Origin: Actinobacteria bacterium OV320 | GTDB taxonomy: Bacteria > Actinomycetota > Actinomycetes > Streptomycetales > Streptomycetaceae | Length of the DNA: 64,000 nt | Reading direction: 5' to 3' | Assembly: GCA_001298545.1 (NCBI GenBank) | Contig: LJCX01000029.1 | Location: forward strand, 372,001-436,000 | Shown here: piece by piece, positions 20,058 to 30,254 of the stretch | How the letters are laid out: every line of letters begins with the position of its first letter | Position numbering within the stretch: the first letter of the stretch is position 1 | Made by a program: the position numbers and the translations under genes | The notes under the pieces: generated by a model | The model's database searches: none | What the model saw: only the letters and a program-made list of their open reading frames with translations | Told to the model about the DNA's origin: nothing

Positions 20058-20435
20058 GTGCTGCAACCGCCGCATTCGCCCGTGCAGGTCGCCGCTGTTC
20101 CGGCCCCGCGGGTACCAGCGCGCGACAGGGATCAGGACGCCCCCTGGCATACCGAGGCGGTGTGCCGGCGCGACGAGGCAGGCCTGTTCTTCGCCCCCTC
20201 CAAGGAGCCCACGGCCGCCCGGCTCTCCCGCGAGGAAGCCGCGAAACGCGTCTGTGCGCGCTGTCCCGTCATGGTGGAGTGCCGCGAGCACGCGCTTCTC
20301 CAACCCGAGCCCTACGGCGTCTGGGGCGGCCTGACCGCCGCCGAACGCCGGGTGGCCCTCGCCCGGCGCCGCCGCCGTGACGTGGAACTGAAGAAGGCGG
20401 CACAGTCGGCGGGCCGCATAGCGGCGGCGGGCTGA
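20058..20435 (+). CDS. WhiB-family iron-sulfur transcription factor
   Basis: A 125-residue WhiB-like protein. The four cluster cysteines are Cys36, Cys66, Cys69 and Cys75 (C-x29-C-x2-C-x5-C), followed by the G-V-W-G-G turn at 87-91 and a basic C-terminal DNA-binding segment (ERRVALARRRRRD). WhiB proteins hold a 4Fe-4S cluster and bind the principal sigma factor region 4 to modulate promoters in response to redox or nitric oxide. Its position between the class I fumarase and glpX matches that of wblI in S. coelicolor as I remember it. Start is GTG at 20058. Confidence 0.9.
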   Translation: MLQPPHSPVQVAAVPAPRVPARDRDQDAPWHTEAVCRRDEAGLFFAPSKEPTAARLSREEAAKRVCARCPVMVECREHALLQPEPYGVWGGLTAAERRVALARRRRRDVELKKAAQSAGRIAAAG

Positions 20436-20468
20436 GCGGCGGGCCGAGAAGTCCTCGGGGCACGCGAA

Positions 20469-20500
20469 AGGGGCACCCCCACCGCACCGGGGGTGCCCCT
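20469..20500. terminator. Hairpin terminator after the WhiB-family gene
   Basis: A perfect 12-bp inverted repeat (arms 20469-20480 and 20489-20500, 8-base loop) lies between convergent whiB-like and glpX genes. Two 16-bp direct copies of TCGGCCCGACCGGACC (20522 and 20551) follow in the gap. Confidence 0.8.
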
Positions 20501-20572
20501 CTCACGCGCCACGGGGGCCGTTCGGCCCGACCGGACCGCTACCGGGTCGCTCGGCCCGACCGGACCACGGGG

Positions 20573-21607
20573 CTACTTGGCCCGGTCGAAGTCGACCGCG
20601 CTGTAGGCCCGCAGCTTGCTCAGCCGGTGCTCGGAGTCGATCCGCCGGACCGTCCCGGACTTCGACCGCATCACGATCGAGTCGGTGGTCGCGGTCTCCG
20701 ACCGGTACCTGACCCCCCGCAGCAGCTCACCGTCGGTGATACCGGTGGCGACGAAGAACACGTTCTCGCCGGTCACCAGGTCCTCGGTGGTCAGGACGCG
20801 GTCGAGGTCGTGCCCGGCGTCGAGTGCCCGCTGCCGCTCCTCGGCGTCCTTGGGCCACAGCTTGCCCTGGATGACACCGCCCAGGCACTTCACGGCACAG
20901 GCCGAGATGATGCCCTCGGGGGTGCCGCCGATGCCGAGCAGCAGGTCGACGCCGGTGCCCTCGCGCAGGGCCAGGATCGAGCCGGCGACATCACCGTCGG
21001 AGATCAGCTTGATGCGCGCTCCGGTCGCCCGGATCTCCTCGATGATGCCCTCGTGCCGCGGGCGGTCCAGGATGACGACGGTGACGTCCTCGGGCGTGGC
21101 CCGCTTGGCCTTGGCGACCCGCCGGATGTTCACGGCCACGGGCGCGTCGATGTCGACGAAGTCGGCGGCCTCGGGGCCGGTGACCAGCTTGTCCATGTAG
21201 AACACGGCGGACGGGTCGAACATCGCGCCCCGCTCGGTGGCCGCGAGGACGGCGATCGCGTTCGGCATGCCCTTGGCCGTCAGCGTGGTGCCGTCGATCG
21301 GGTCGACCGCGATGTCGACCTCGGGCCCGGTCCCGTCACCGACGCGCTCGCCGTTGAAGAGCATCGGGGCCTCGTCCTTCTCGCCCTCGCCGATGACGAC
21401 CACGCCGTTCATCGACACGGTGGAGACGAGGGTCCGCATGGCGCGCACCGCGGCACCGTCGGCGCCGTTCTTGTCACCGCGTCCCACCCAGCGGCCCGCG
21501 GCCATGGCTGCGGCTTCGGTCACCCGGACGAGTTCCAGGGCGAGGTTGCGGTCGGGGGCCTCGGAGGGGACATCGAGTTCGGACGGCAAATGATGATGCT
21601 CGGTCAT
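20573..21607 (-). CDS. glpX: Fructose-1,6-bisphosphatase class II
   Basis: A 344-residue gluconeogenic enzyme that hydrolyses fructose 1,6-bisphosphate to fructose 6-phosphate. Motifs seen are GRGDKNGADGAAV, the metal-binding VDPIDGTTLTAKG, VVIGEGEKDEAPM, and GIGGTPEGIISACAVKCLGG. It is the main FBPase of most actinobacteria. I set the start at the ATG at 21607 (MTEHHHLPSEL) because AAAGGTGCG lies upstream and the longer frame adds 34 unconserved residues. It is divergent from the DUF4245 gene, with the promoters shared in about 125 bases. Confidence 0.95.
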   Translation of the reverse strand: MTEHHHLPSELDVPSEAPDRNLALELVRVTEAAAMAAGRWVGRGDKNGADGAAVRAMRTLVSTVSMNGVVVIGEGEKDEAPMLFNGERVGDGTGPEVDIAVDPIDGTTLTAKGMPNAIAVLAATERGAMFDPSAVFYMDKLVTGPEAADFVDIDAPVAVNIRRVAKAKRATPEDVTVVILDRPRHEGIIEEIRATGARIKLISDGDVAGSILALREGTGVDLLLGIGGTPEGIISACAVKCLGGVIQGKLWPKDAEERQRALDAGHDLDRVLTTEDLVTGENVFFVATGITDGELLRGVRYRSETATTDSIVMRSKSGTVRRIDSEHRLSKLRAYSAVDFDRAK

Positions 21608-21732
21608 CGGAGCGCACCTTTCTGATACGACGACGGCCGGATGAGGGTTCGATCCCGACTCTATCGTCAGTCCGACAAAATGAGCAGGGGACCCCACGGA
21701 TGAGCGCATCGGGCACCTGCGACGATAGGGGC

Positions 21733-22257
21733 GTGGCAGGTTCGAACGGCAAGCAGAAGACAGCCCGCGACATGATTCTCTCCCTCGGGGTGATCATGAT
21801 CGCGGCGTGGGTCATATACCTCTTCGTCCCGCACGACGATCGCCCTCGCGAGGTCCAGCAGGTCGACTACCGCGTCGAGCTCCTCACGGCGCGTCGCGCG
21901 GCGACGTACCCGGTGGCCGCGCCCGAGGGCCTGTCCGACGCCTGGAAGGCGACCTCGGTGCGGTTCCAGGGTGAGGACTTCGACGCATGGCACCTCGGTT
22001 TCCACGCTCCCGACGGGGAGTACGTGGCGATCGAGCAGTCCACTCAGCAGCGCTCGGAGTTCGTCGAGGAGGCCAGTCAGGGCTCGAAGGCGACCAAGGT
22101 CACCGAGCGGATCGGCGGCCGCACCTGGACCCGCTACACCGGCGGCCGCTACGACGCGCTCGTTCTCCAGGGCGAGACGGGCTCCACCACCGTGGTGGCG
22201 GGCACCGGGTCCTTCGAGCAGCTGTCGGCGATGGCCGGCGCGCTGAAGCTGGCGTGA
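21733..22257 (+). CDS. DUF4245 membrane-anchored protein
   Basis: A 174-residue protein. After a short basic N-terminus (AGSNGKQKTARDM) one membrane helix (about 15-34, ILSLGVIMIAAWVIYLFV) anchors an extracytoplasmic domain of about 135 residues. That domain has the DUF4245 features PVAAPEGLSDAWKATSVRF and GRTWTRYTGGRYDALVL. Its function is unknown. It is conserved next to glpX in streptomycetes. The GTG at 21733 gives the usual N-terminus; an ATG at 21700 would add 11 residues. A very long hairpin follows. Confidence 0.85.
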   Translation: MAGSNGKQKTARDMILSLGVIMIAAWVIYLFVPHDDRPREVQQVDYRVELLTARRAATYPVAAPEGLSDAWKATSVRFQGEDFDAWHLGFHAPDGEYVAIEQSTQQRSEFVEEASQGSKATKVTERIGGRTWTRYTGGRYDALVLQGETGSTTVVAGTGSFEQLSAMAGALKLA

Positions 22258-22311
22258 GCGCCCTCCGACCCGCGAGCAGCCCTGCGAGCAGCCCCGTGCG
22301 GTGACACGCGA

Positions 22312-22367
22312 GGTGACATGTGACGAGGCCCCCGCCGAGTTCGGCGGGGGCCTCGTCACATGTCACC
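22312..22367. terminator. Exceptionally long perfect hairpin terminator
   Basis: A perfect 25-bp inverted repeat (arms 22312-22336 and 22343-22367, loop GAGTTC) lies between convergent DUF4245 and nitroreductase genes, ending 4 bases from the latter's stop codon. Confidence 0.85.
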
Positions 22368-22371
22368 GGTC

Positions 22372-22962
22372 TCAGACGGTGGTGACGACCTCGTCGTACG
22401 CCAGGCGCGGGGAGCGCGGGTAGGAGGCGCCCTCGCCCGGCTTGCCGATGTTGACGACCATCAGCGGGGTGTGGTCGTCGTCCAGGAACTCCTTGCGGAC
22501 GCCCTCGAAGTCCACGCCGGTCATCGGTCCTGCGGCCAGACCGGCGGCGCGGACGCCGATGATGAAGTACGCGGCCTGGAGGGCGGCGTTCAGCGCGGCG
22601 GCGCCCTCACGGGCCGGACGCTCGCTGAAGAACAGCTCCTTGGCCTGCGGGAAGGCCGGGAACAGGGTCGGCAGCTCCTGGTGGAACTCGTTGTCCGCGG
22701 AGAGGATCGCGACCAGCGGGGCGGTGGCGGTCTTGGGCTGGTTGCCCTCGGCCATGTGCTGCACCAGGCGCTCGCGGGCCTCGGCGGAGCGGACCAGGGT
22801 GATGCGCAGCGGGGTCTGGTTGAACGCCGTCGGCCCGTACTTGACCAGGTCGTAGATCGCCTGGACCTGCTCGTCGGTCACCGGCTCGTCGGTGAAGGTG
22901 TTCGCGGTGCGGGCCTCGCGGAACAGCAGGTCCTGGGCGGTGGGGTCGAGAACGAGAGACAT
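22372..22962 (-). CDS. Nitroreductase family protein (malonic semialdehyde reductase/RutE-like)
   Basis: A 196-residue flavin enzyme. FREARTANTFTDEPVTDEQVQAIYDLVKYGPTAFNQTPLR is the FMN-binding N-terminus of the HadB/RutE subgroup. GVRAAGLAAGPMTGVDFEGV and VVNIGKPGEGA complete the fold. Family members reduce nitro compounds or malonic semialdehyde with NAD(P)H. Length and start (ATG 22962) match the family. No pyrimidine-catabolism genes surround it, so the in vivo substrate is open. Confidence 0.85.
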   Translation of the reverse strand: MSLVLDPTAQDLLFREARTANTFTDEPVTDEQVQAIYDLVKYGPTAFNQTPLRITLVRSAEARERLVQHMAEGNQPKTATAPLVAILSADNEFHQELPTLFPAFPQAKELFFSERPAREGAAALNAALQAAYFIIGVRAAGLAAGPMTGVDFEGVRKEFLDDDHTPLMVVNIGKPGEGASYPRSPRLAYDEVVTTV

Positions 22963-23144
22963 GCGGGAACTTCCTCGGTGGTGACGTCCGGATCCCGTAC
23001 CGGACCGCGGTCCGGATAGGCTGACGGCACCGACACTACGCGGGGAAGGTTCAAGTTTCAACAAAAGCCGGAGCGACGTGATCCGCTTCACAGGCTTGCC
23101 GCACAGGACCGATTCACCGCACCCCCGGCCGGGAGTGCCTCGGC

Positions 23145-23369
23145 TCACTCCCCCTCTTCCGCCCCGCCCTCCTCGGCCAGCGCCGCGTCCAGCCGCGCCC
23201 GGGCGCCCTCCAGCCAGCGCCGGCACACCTTGGCCAGTTCCTCGCCGCGCTCCCAGAGGGCGAGGGACTCCTCCAGCGTCGTACCCCCCGCCTCCAGACG
23301 CCGTACGACCTCGATCAGCTCGTCGCGGGCCTGCTCGTACCCGAGCGCCTCGTCCGTCTTGCTCGTCAT
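23145..23369 (-). CDS. xseB: Exodeoxyribonuclease VII small subunit
   Basis: A 74-residue helical protein with the XseB pattern LGYEQARDELIEVVRRLEAGGTTLEESLALWERGEEL followed by CRRWLEGARARLD and an acidic tail. Several copies wrap one XseA to form the exonuclease VII complex, which degrades single-stranded DNA. It starts at an ATG at 23369, 48 bases after xseA, in the same operon. Confidence 0.93.
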   Translation of the reverse strand: MTSKTDEALGYEQARDELIEVVRRLEAGGTTLEESLALWERGEELAKVCRRWLEGARARLDAALAEEGGAEEGE

Positions 23370-23416
23370 GCACCCAATCCCAGTGGTCGTCGTGTGGTCG
23401 TTGTGGACGTTGGTGC

Positions 23417-24634
23417 CTAGTTGTCGACGTCGTCGACCCGGACGGTGAACTCGCCCTCGGCGACCCGTGCGCGCAGGGTCTCGGCGGCCGTCACCTCGGC
23501 CGGATCCCGGACCACGTGCCCGTCGGCCTTCTGGAGCACCGCGTACCCCCGCTTCAGCGTCGCGGCCGGTGAGAGTGCCACCACGCGCGCGTGCGTGTGG
23601 GTCAGCTCGGAGTCGGCGCGGTCCAGGAGGTGCCCGAGCGTGCGCCGCGAACGGTCGACGAGCGAGGAGACGTGATCGGCCCGCTCGTCGATCATCCGGT
23701 GCGGATCCTGTATCACCGGCCGCGCGAGGGCGTGGGCGAGCCCGCGTTCCTCCCGCTCCAGGAACGCCTGCGCGCACCGGCGCGCCCGCCCGCGCAGCAT
23801 CCGCACCCGCTCCAGTTCCTCGCCGACGTCCGGTACGACCTTCTTCGCGGCGTCGGTCGGCGTCGAGGCGCGCAGGTCGGCCACATGGTCGAGGAGCGGG
23901 TTGTCCGGCTCGTGCCCGATCGCCGAGACGACCGGCGTACGGCAGGCCGCGACCGCCCTGACGAGTTGCTCGTCGGAGAACGGCAGCAGATCCTCCACGC
24001 TGCCACCACCACGCGCGACGATGATCACGTCCACCTCGTCCAGGTCGTCCAGCTCCTTCACCGCCTGGACGACCTGCGTCACCGCGTGCACACCCTGGAC
24101 GGCGACGTTGCGCACCTCGAAGCGGACGGCGGGCCAGCGGTGCCGGGCGTTCTCGAGGACGTCCCGCTCGGCGGCGGAGGCCCGTCCGCACACCAGCCCG
24201 ATGAGCTGCGGCAGGAAGGGCAGCGGCTTCTTCCGGGCGGGGGCGAAGAGGCCCTCCGCGGTCAGGGACTTCTTCAGCTGCTCCAGCCGCGCCAGCAGCT
24301 CACCGACCCCCACCGGCCTTATCTCGACGGCCCGCAGCGACAGCTGGCCGCGCGGCGCGTACCACTCCGGCTTCGCGTGGACGACGACCCGCGCGCCCTC
24401 CCCGACGACGTCCGCGACCGCGTCGAAGACCTGCCGGTAGCAGGTCACGCTCACCGAGATGTCGTGCGACGGGTCCCGCAGCGTCAGAAACACCACGCCG
24501 GCACCCGGGCGCCGCGACAACTGGGTGATCTGCCCCTCGACCCACACCGCGCCGAGCCGCTCGATCCAGCTTCCGATGAGCCGCGAGACCTCGCCGACGG
24601 GCAGCGGGGCGTCCGCGGACGTGTTCACAGCCAT
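23417..24634 (-). CDS. xseA: Exodeoxyribonuclease VII large subunit
   Basis: A 405-residue catalytic subunit. The N-terminal OB fold (VWVEGQITQLSRRPGAGVVFLTLRD) is followed by the nuclease domain with IIVARGGGSVEDLLPFSDE, SAIGHEPDNPLLDHVADLRASTPTDAA and a long coiled C-terminal part ending LKRGYAVLQK. It cleaves single-stranded DNA from both ends with XseB. I chose the ATG at 24634 (MAVNTSADAPLP); a start 10 codons upstream is possible. The E. coli motif HExD-like 'GHEPD' residues are intact. Confidence 0.94.
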   Translation of the reverse strand: MAVNTSADAPLPVGEVSRLIGSWIERLGAVWVEGQITQLSRRPGAGVVFLTLRDPSHDISVSVTCYRQVFDAVADVVGEGARVVVHAKPEWYAPRGQLSLRAVEIRPVGVGELLARLEQLKKSLTAEGLFAPARKKPLPFLPQLIGLVCGRASAAERDVLENARHRWPAVRFEVRNVAVQGVHAVTQVVQAVKELDDLDEVDVIIVARGGGSVEDLLPFSDEQLVRAVAACRTPVVSAIGHEPDNPLLDHVADLRASTPTDAAKKVVPDVGEELERVRMLRGRARRCAQAFLEREERGLAHALARPVIQDPHRMIDERADHVSSLVDRSRRTLGHLLDRADSELTHTHARVVALSPAATLKRGYAVLQKADGHVVRDPAEVTAAETLRARVAEGEFTVRVDDVDN

Positions 24635-24737
24635 GCGCCCGAGCGTATCGGCCGCCACCGACAATCCGCGGGTCCCGCCCCCGGGGCGGAATAGGGCGGG
24701 GGCCGGGGAAACGGCAGGGCGGAGCGGCGGCGTACCC

Positions 24738-26120
24738 CTAGGCGGCGGTCCGCGGCCGCCCGCGCTGCGCGAACAGCACGACCGCTCCCACCGCCAGCCA
24801 GATCAGGCCCACCAACTGCGCCGTGCCGGACGCCTCCGCGATCACCGCGATCGTGATCGCCGCACCCGCCACCGGCATCAGCACATGCCGCCACCACACC
24901 ACCGGGCCACCCGCCCGCCGCACCGCGAACCACCCCACCACGCTCGCGTGCAGCAAGGTGAAGGCCGTCAGCGCGCCGATGTCGACCACCGACACCAGGT
25001 GATCCATCCCGTCGTCGCGGCGCGCCGCCCACACCGCCGCGACCATCGTGACGACGGCCGAACACAGCAGCGCGACCCGCGGCACGCCCCCGTCCGTCCG
25101 GGCCAGCACCCGCGGCAGCCGCCGCTCACGTCCCATGGCGAACAGCAGCCGGCCGGCCGCCGCCTGCCCGGCCAGGGCGGCGAACGCGGCCCCGATCGCC
25201 TTGCTGACCGCCACCAGATCGTGCAGCCAGGTACCGACGGACACGTCCACGGCGTCATAGAACGCCGACCCCTGCCGACCGGGATCGGCGGCCAGCTCGG
25301 CGGACGACACCGGCTCCAGCAGCGCCACCAGGTACGTCTGCGTCACGAACAGCACACCGGCCAGCGCCAGGCAGAACAACAGGGCCCGCGCGACCTTCTC
25401 CGAGCCCCCGGTGACCTCCTCCGCGAAGCTCGCGATCGCGTCGAAGCCCAGATAGGACAGGACGGCCACCGACACCGCGCCGATCACCGCGGACAGCGCG
25501 AACGCCCCCTGCGAGCCGTCTCCGCTCAACGGCGACAGCCAGCCGCGCTCCGCACCGTCCCGCGCGAGGACCACCACCGCGGACACCACGAAGACGACCA
25601 GGACGACGATCTCCAGCGCCAGCACCAGGAAGCCCACGCGGGCCGCCGCCCGCACGCCCCACAGGTTGAGCAGGGTGGTGAGCACGACCGCGAGCGCCGT
25701 CCACACCCACCGGGAGACCTCCGGGACCAGCGCGTTCATCGCGATGCCGGAGAACAGGTACGCCACGGCCGGGATGAGGACGTAGTCCAGCAGCGCCATC
25801 CAGCCGGCCACGAACCCGGCCCTCTCGCCGAGCGCCACGCGCGCGTAGGCGAACACCGAGCCCGCCTGGGGGACCACCCGCACCATCTGCGCGTAACTGA
25901 AAGCGGTGAACGCCATGGCGACCGTCGCGACGACGTAGACCAGCGCCACCGCTCCGTGCGACTTCGCGTCCAGGGTGCCGAAGATGCCGACCGGCGCCAT
26001 GGGCGCGATGAACAGCAGCCCGTAGACGACCAGGTCGCGAAAGCGCAGGCTCCGCCGCAGGTGTCCGGGGCCCTCCCGGGCCGGACGGTCCTGGGTGCCG
26101 GTGTCGGCGGTCTCGGACAT
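24738..26120 (-). CDS. APC superfamily amino acid permease
   Basis: A 460-residue transporter with about 12 membrane helices. The first helix region LVVYGLLFIAPMAPVGIFG matches the unwound TM1 of the APC family, and SYAQMVRVVPQAGSVFAYAR the conserved TM2-TM3 segment. SYLGFDAIASFAEEVTGG is the consensus loop before TM6-7. It imports amino acids or amines by proton symport. The start at 26120 has GGAGG at ideal spacing; an ATG 10 codons upstream is less likely. It is divergent from ispH. Confidence 0.9.
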   Translation of the reverse strand: MSETADTGTQDRPAREGPGHLRRSLRFRDLVVYGLLFIAPMAPVGIFGTLDAKSHGAVALVYVVATVAMAFTAFSYAQMVRVVPQAGSVFAYARVALGERAGFVAGWMALLDYVLIPAVAYLFSGIAMNALVPEVSRWVWTALAVVLTTLLNLWGVRAAARVGFLVLALEIVVLVVFVVSAVVVLARDGAERGWLSPLSGDGSQGAFALSAVIGAVSVAVLSYLGFDAIASFAEEVTGGSEKVARALLFCLALAGVLFVTQTYLVALLEPVSSAELAADPGRQGSAFYDAVDVSVGTWLHDLVAVSKAIGAAFAALAGQAAAGRLLFAMGRERRLPRVLARTDGGVPRVALLCSAVVTMVAAVWAARRDDGMDHLVSVVDIGALTAFTLLHASVVGWFAVRRAGGPVVWWRHVLMPVAGAAITIAVIAEASGTAQLVGLIWLAVGAVVLFAQRGRPRTAA

Positions 26121-26235
26121 CAGTGCCTCCGCGCGTCGGGTCCTGGCCACCCCCTCATCGGCTCACCGCCGGTCTGCCCAGTCTCCCCAAAGCGGTGATC
26201 TCCGACCCCTCGGGCGCGGCCTTACGATGGGACGC

Positions 26236-27306
26236 ATGACTGCTTCGCCTGGCCGCCGCCGTGTCCTGCTCGCCGCCCCCCGGGGCTACTGCGCGGGCGT
26301 CGACCGTGCCGTGATCGCCGTCGAGAAGGCCCTGGAGCAGTACGGGGCGCCGGTCTACGTCCGGCACGAGATCGTCCACAACAAGTACGTCGTGCAGACC
26401 CTGGAGCGGAAGGGCGCCGTCTTCGTCGAGCGGACGGAGGAGGTCCCCCCGGGCAACATCGTCATGTTCTCCGCGCACGGTGTCGCCCCCGTCGTCCACG
26501 AGGAGGCCGCGCGCGGGCGACTGGCCACCATCGACGCCACCTGCCCCCTGGTCACCAAGGTGCACAAGGAAGCCGTCCGCTTCGCCAGCGAGGACTACGA
26601 CATCCTCCTGATCGGGCACGAGGGCCACGAGGAGGTCATCGGCACCTCCGGCGAGGCCCCCGAGCACATCCAGCTCGTCGACGGCCCCGAGGACGTCGCC
26701 AAGGTGGAGGTCCGCGATCCGTCGAAGATCGTGTGGCTCTCCCAGACCACCCTCTCGGTCGACGAGACCATGGAGACGGTCGACGCCCTCAAGGAGAAGT
26801 TCCCGCAGCTCATCTCCCCGCCCAGCGACGACATCTGCTACGCCACGCAGAACCGTCAGCTCGCGGTGAAGCAGATGGGCGCGGAGGCGGAGCTGGTGAT
26901 CGTGGTCGGCTCGCGCAACTCCTCGAACTCCGTGCGGCTCGTCGAGGTCGCCAAGCTCGCCGGCTCCCGCGAGGCCTACCTGGTCGACTTCGCGAGCGAG
27001 ATCGACGAGGCGTGGCTGGAGGGCGTGACCACGGTGGGCGTCACCTCCGGTGCCTCCGTCCCGGAGGTCCTCGTCGAGGAGGTCCTGGCCTGGCTCACCG
27101 AGCGTGGCTACGGGGACGTCGAGCTCGTCAAGGCGGCCGAGGAGCACATCACCTTCTCGCTGCCCAAGGAGCTCCGCCGTGACCTGCGCGAGGAGGCCGC
27201 GGCCCTGGCGGCCCAGCGGGGCGGCAGCGGTACGGCGTCCGAGGCCGCGTCCGACCCGGTGTCCGGCACGTCGTCCGACGCGGGGTCCGGTCCGGCGGAC
27301 GGCTGA
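26236..27306 (+). CDS. ispH: 4-hydroxy-3-methylbut-2-enyl diphosphate reductase
   Basis: A 356-residue enzyme of the last MEP-pathway step, making IPP and DMAPP with a 4Fe-4S cluster. The cluster cysteines lie in APRGYCAGVDRAV, DATCPLVTKVH and SDDICYATQNRQ. HGVAP and GHEGHEEVIGT carry substrate-binding histidines. The C-terminal 45 residues are a Ser/Ala/Gly-rich extension beyond the E. coli enzyme. The start at 26236 is preferred to the ATG at 26227, which lacks a ribosome binding site. Confidence 0.96.
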   Translation: MTASPGRRRVLLAAPRGYCAGVDRAVIAVEKALEQYGAPVYVRHEIVHNKYVVQTLERKGAVFVERTEEVPPGNIVMFSAHGVAPVVHEEAARGRLATIDATCPLVTKVHKEAVRFASEDYDILLIGHEGHEEVIGTSGEAPEHIQLVDGPEDVAKVEVRDPSKIVWLSQTTLSVDETMETVDALKEKFPQLISPPSDDICYATQNRQLAVKQMGAEAELVIVVGSRNSSNSVRLVEVAKLAGSREAYLVDFASEIDEAWLEGVTTVGVTSGASVPEVLVEEVLAWLTERGYGDVELVKAAEEHITFSLPKELRRDLREEAAALAAQRGGSGTASEAASDPVSGTSSDAGSGPADG

Positions 27307-27359
27307 GCGACACCTCGGCCGAGTGAGTGACTGTCAGTCGACCGTCGTAACGTAGGGCC

Positions 27360-28106
27360 ATGCAGATCTTCGGCGTGGACATCGGCGGTTCCGGGATCAA
27401 GGGTGCCCCGGTGGATTTGGACAGGGGCGACCTGGCTCAGGAGCGGCACAAAGTGCTCACCCCGCACCCGGCCACGCCCGAGGGCGTGGCCGACGGCGTG
27501 CGGGAGGTCGTCGAGCACTTCGAGTGGACCGGACCGGTGGGCCTGACCTTCCCGGGTGTGGTCACCGGCGGCTCCACGATCCGTACGGCGGCCAACGTCG
27601 ACAAGAGCTGGATCGACACGGACGCGCGTGCCCTCTTCAGCGAGCGGCTGGGCGGCCTGCCGGTGACGGTGGTCAACGACGCGGACGCGGCGGGCGTCGC
27701 GGAGGTGTCCTTCGGCGCCGGCCGCGACCGCAGCGGCACGGTGATCCTGCTGACGTTCGGCACGGGCATCGGCAGCGCGCTCTTCGTCGACGGCGTCCTC
27801 GTCCCCAACACCGAGCTCGGCCACCTGGAGCTGCACGGGCACGACGCCGAGAAGCGCGCCTCCAGCAAGGCCAAGGAGGACGGCGAGCTGACCTGGGAAC
27901 ACTGGGCCCGCCGGGTCACGAAATACCTCGCCCACGTCGAGATGCTCTTCTCGCCCGAACTGTTCATCATCGGCGGCGGCGTCAGCCGCAAGGCCGACAA
28001 GTTCCTGCACCTCATCGAAGGCATCCGGGCGGAGATCGTCCCTGCCGAACTGCAGAACAACGCGGGCATCGTAGGAGCGGCGATGCGAGCGGCAAAGAGC
28101 GACTAG
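27360..28106 (+). CDS. ppgK: Polyphosphate glucokinase (ROK family)
   Basis: A 248-residue kinase that phosphorylates glucose with polyphosphate (and often ATP). DIGGSGIKG at residues 7-15 is the phosphate-binding motif, FPGVVTGGS and NDADAAGVAE the sugar-binding and catalytic motifs, and TFGTGIGSALF the second phosphate loop. The segment ELGHLELHGHDAEKRASSK is characteristic of polyphosphate-using members rather than zinc-cysteine ROK repressors. It lies downstream of ispH with its own ribosome-binding region. Confidence 0.94.
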   Translation: MQIFGVDIGGSGIKGAPVDLDRGDLAQERHKVLTPHPATPEGVADGVREVVEHFEWTGPVGLTFPGVVTGGSTIRTAANVDKSWIDTDARALFSERLGGLPVTVVNDADAAGVAEVSFGAGRDRSGTVILLTFGTGIGSALFVDGVLVPNTELGHLELHGHDAEKRASSKAKEDGELTWEHWARRVTKYLAHVEMLFSPELFIIGGGVSRKADKFLHLIEGIRAEIVPAELQNNAGIVGAAMRAAKSD

Positions 28107-28120
28107 CCCCCGCCGGTCCA

Positions 28121-28220
28121 GCTGCCTGCCCGGCCTCCGGCCCGGCAGCCTGCCCGACCTCCGGCCCGGCCCCCGGCCAGTCCGACGCCCGGCGGCCCGG
28201 CGGCCCGGTGGCCCGGCGGC
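28121..28220. repeat. Tandem repeats after ppgK
   Basis: Two 24-bp units (28121-28144 and 28145-28168, differing at two bases) are followed by several GGCGGCCCG units up to about 28220. The block starts 15 bases after the ppgK stop and fills the gap to the convergent DUF6542 gene. Confidence 0.75.
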
Positions 28221-28265
28221 GGTGGTGGTGTCGGGAGGCGTGTCGGTGGCGGCGGCAGGTCGCGG

Positions 28266-28874
28266 CTAGTGGTGGTTTGCGGTGTGTCGGCGGGCCGCTG
28301 CCCGGCGCAGTCCGCGCGCCAGGATGGCGGCTGCTGCCACGAGCGTTCCGGCGTACAGCCAGCCGACCTGTGTGGCCAGCGCCGTCACCAGGCCCATCAG
28401 CCGCGCCCCGACGCCGTTCCCGCCCTCGGACACGGGCAGCAGTCCCACGGCGAAGGCGATCGGTACGACGACCGGCGCGGACAGCAGGTCGCCCCCGCGC
28501 ACCCACAGGGCGGTCAGCAGGCACACCGGCAGGAACAGCACGCTGTACACCGTCAGTGAGGCACCGAACAGCAGCTGGTCCAGGCAGCCGATGCCGAACA
28601 TCAGCACCCCGCTGAACAGCCCGCCGCCGAGCCCGGTGAGCCGAGGGTTCGGCATCCGGCGTGCCGTCCGTTCCAGGGGCGGCGCGGGCCGCCGCCCGGC
28701 GGGGGCGGGACGGGGTCCGCCGGAGCGCGGGGCGCCGGCCCGGCCGGGGCCACCCGCCGGGCGCGGCTGCTTGCGGCCCGGTTCCCGACCGGCCTCCCGG
28801 CCCGCCTGGGGCGGCAGGGGTGGCGGGTCGCGGCGGGGGCCTTGGGCCGGGGGGGGGGGCCTGTGTTGCTCCAC
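28266..28874 (-). CDS. DUF6542-type membrane protein with Pro-rich N-terminus
   Basis: A 202-residue protein. The first 75 residues are extremely Pro/Arg/Gly-rich and probably disordered in the cytoplasm. Four hydrophobic helices follow (about 80-100, 103-125, 130-150 and 160-185), a layout typical of the small membrane domain DUF6542. Its position between ppgK and ychF is conserved in streptomycetes as I remember it. Function unknown. The Pro-rich part is coded by repetitive sequence and the exact start is uncertain. Confidence 0.75.
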   Translation of the reverse strand: MEQHRPPPPAQGPRRDPPPLPPQAGREAGREPGRKQPRPAGGPGRAGAPRSGGPRPAPAGRRPAPPLERTARRMPNPRLTGLGGGLFSGVLMFGIGCLDQLLFGASLTVYSVLFLPVCLLTALWVRGGDLLSAPVVVPIAFAVGLLPVSEGGNGVGARLMGLVTALATQVGWLYAGTLVAAAAILARGLRRAAARRHTANHH

Positions 28875-29071
28875 CGGACCAACTTAGGTCGGTTTATGTG
28901 CCGAATCCGGTGTCGGACACGCCGTGGGGCCGAGCTTGGCCATGCGTTCGACAGGTCCGCCGGGGCGGCGCCGGGCACGCCGTAAACTGGTGGACCGGTC
29001 AGCTCTCTGGCCCCTGGCCCTCTCACTCCGGGAACTGGCCTTCCGGCCCTCTCACCACGGGAAGTCGCAAC

Positions 29072-30160
<1,089 letters not shown>

Positions 30161-30203
30161 TCGTTCGGACGCTCCGCGCCGGGCGGTTCGTCGGGCGGAC
30201 GGG

Positions 30204-30242
30204 GCAGGAGGGGCCGGGCTCATGGAGCCCGGCCCCTCCTGC
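30204..30242. terminator. Hairpin terminator after ychF
   Basis: A perfect 18-bp inverted repeat (arms 30204-30221 and 30225-30242, 3-base loop) lies between convergent ychF and the Uma2-type gene. Confidence 0.85.
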
Positions 30243-30254
30243 GTACCCGTACCG

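Noticed and set aside
26227..26235. Earlier ATG as the ispH start
   Set aside because: No ribosome binding site precedes it, while GGGA precedes the ATG at 26236; the difference is three residues.
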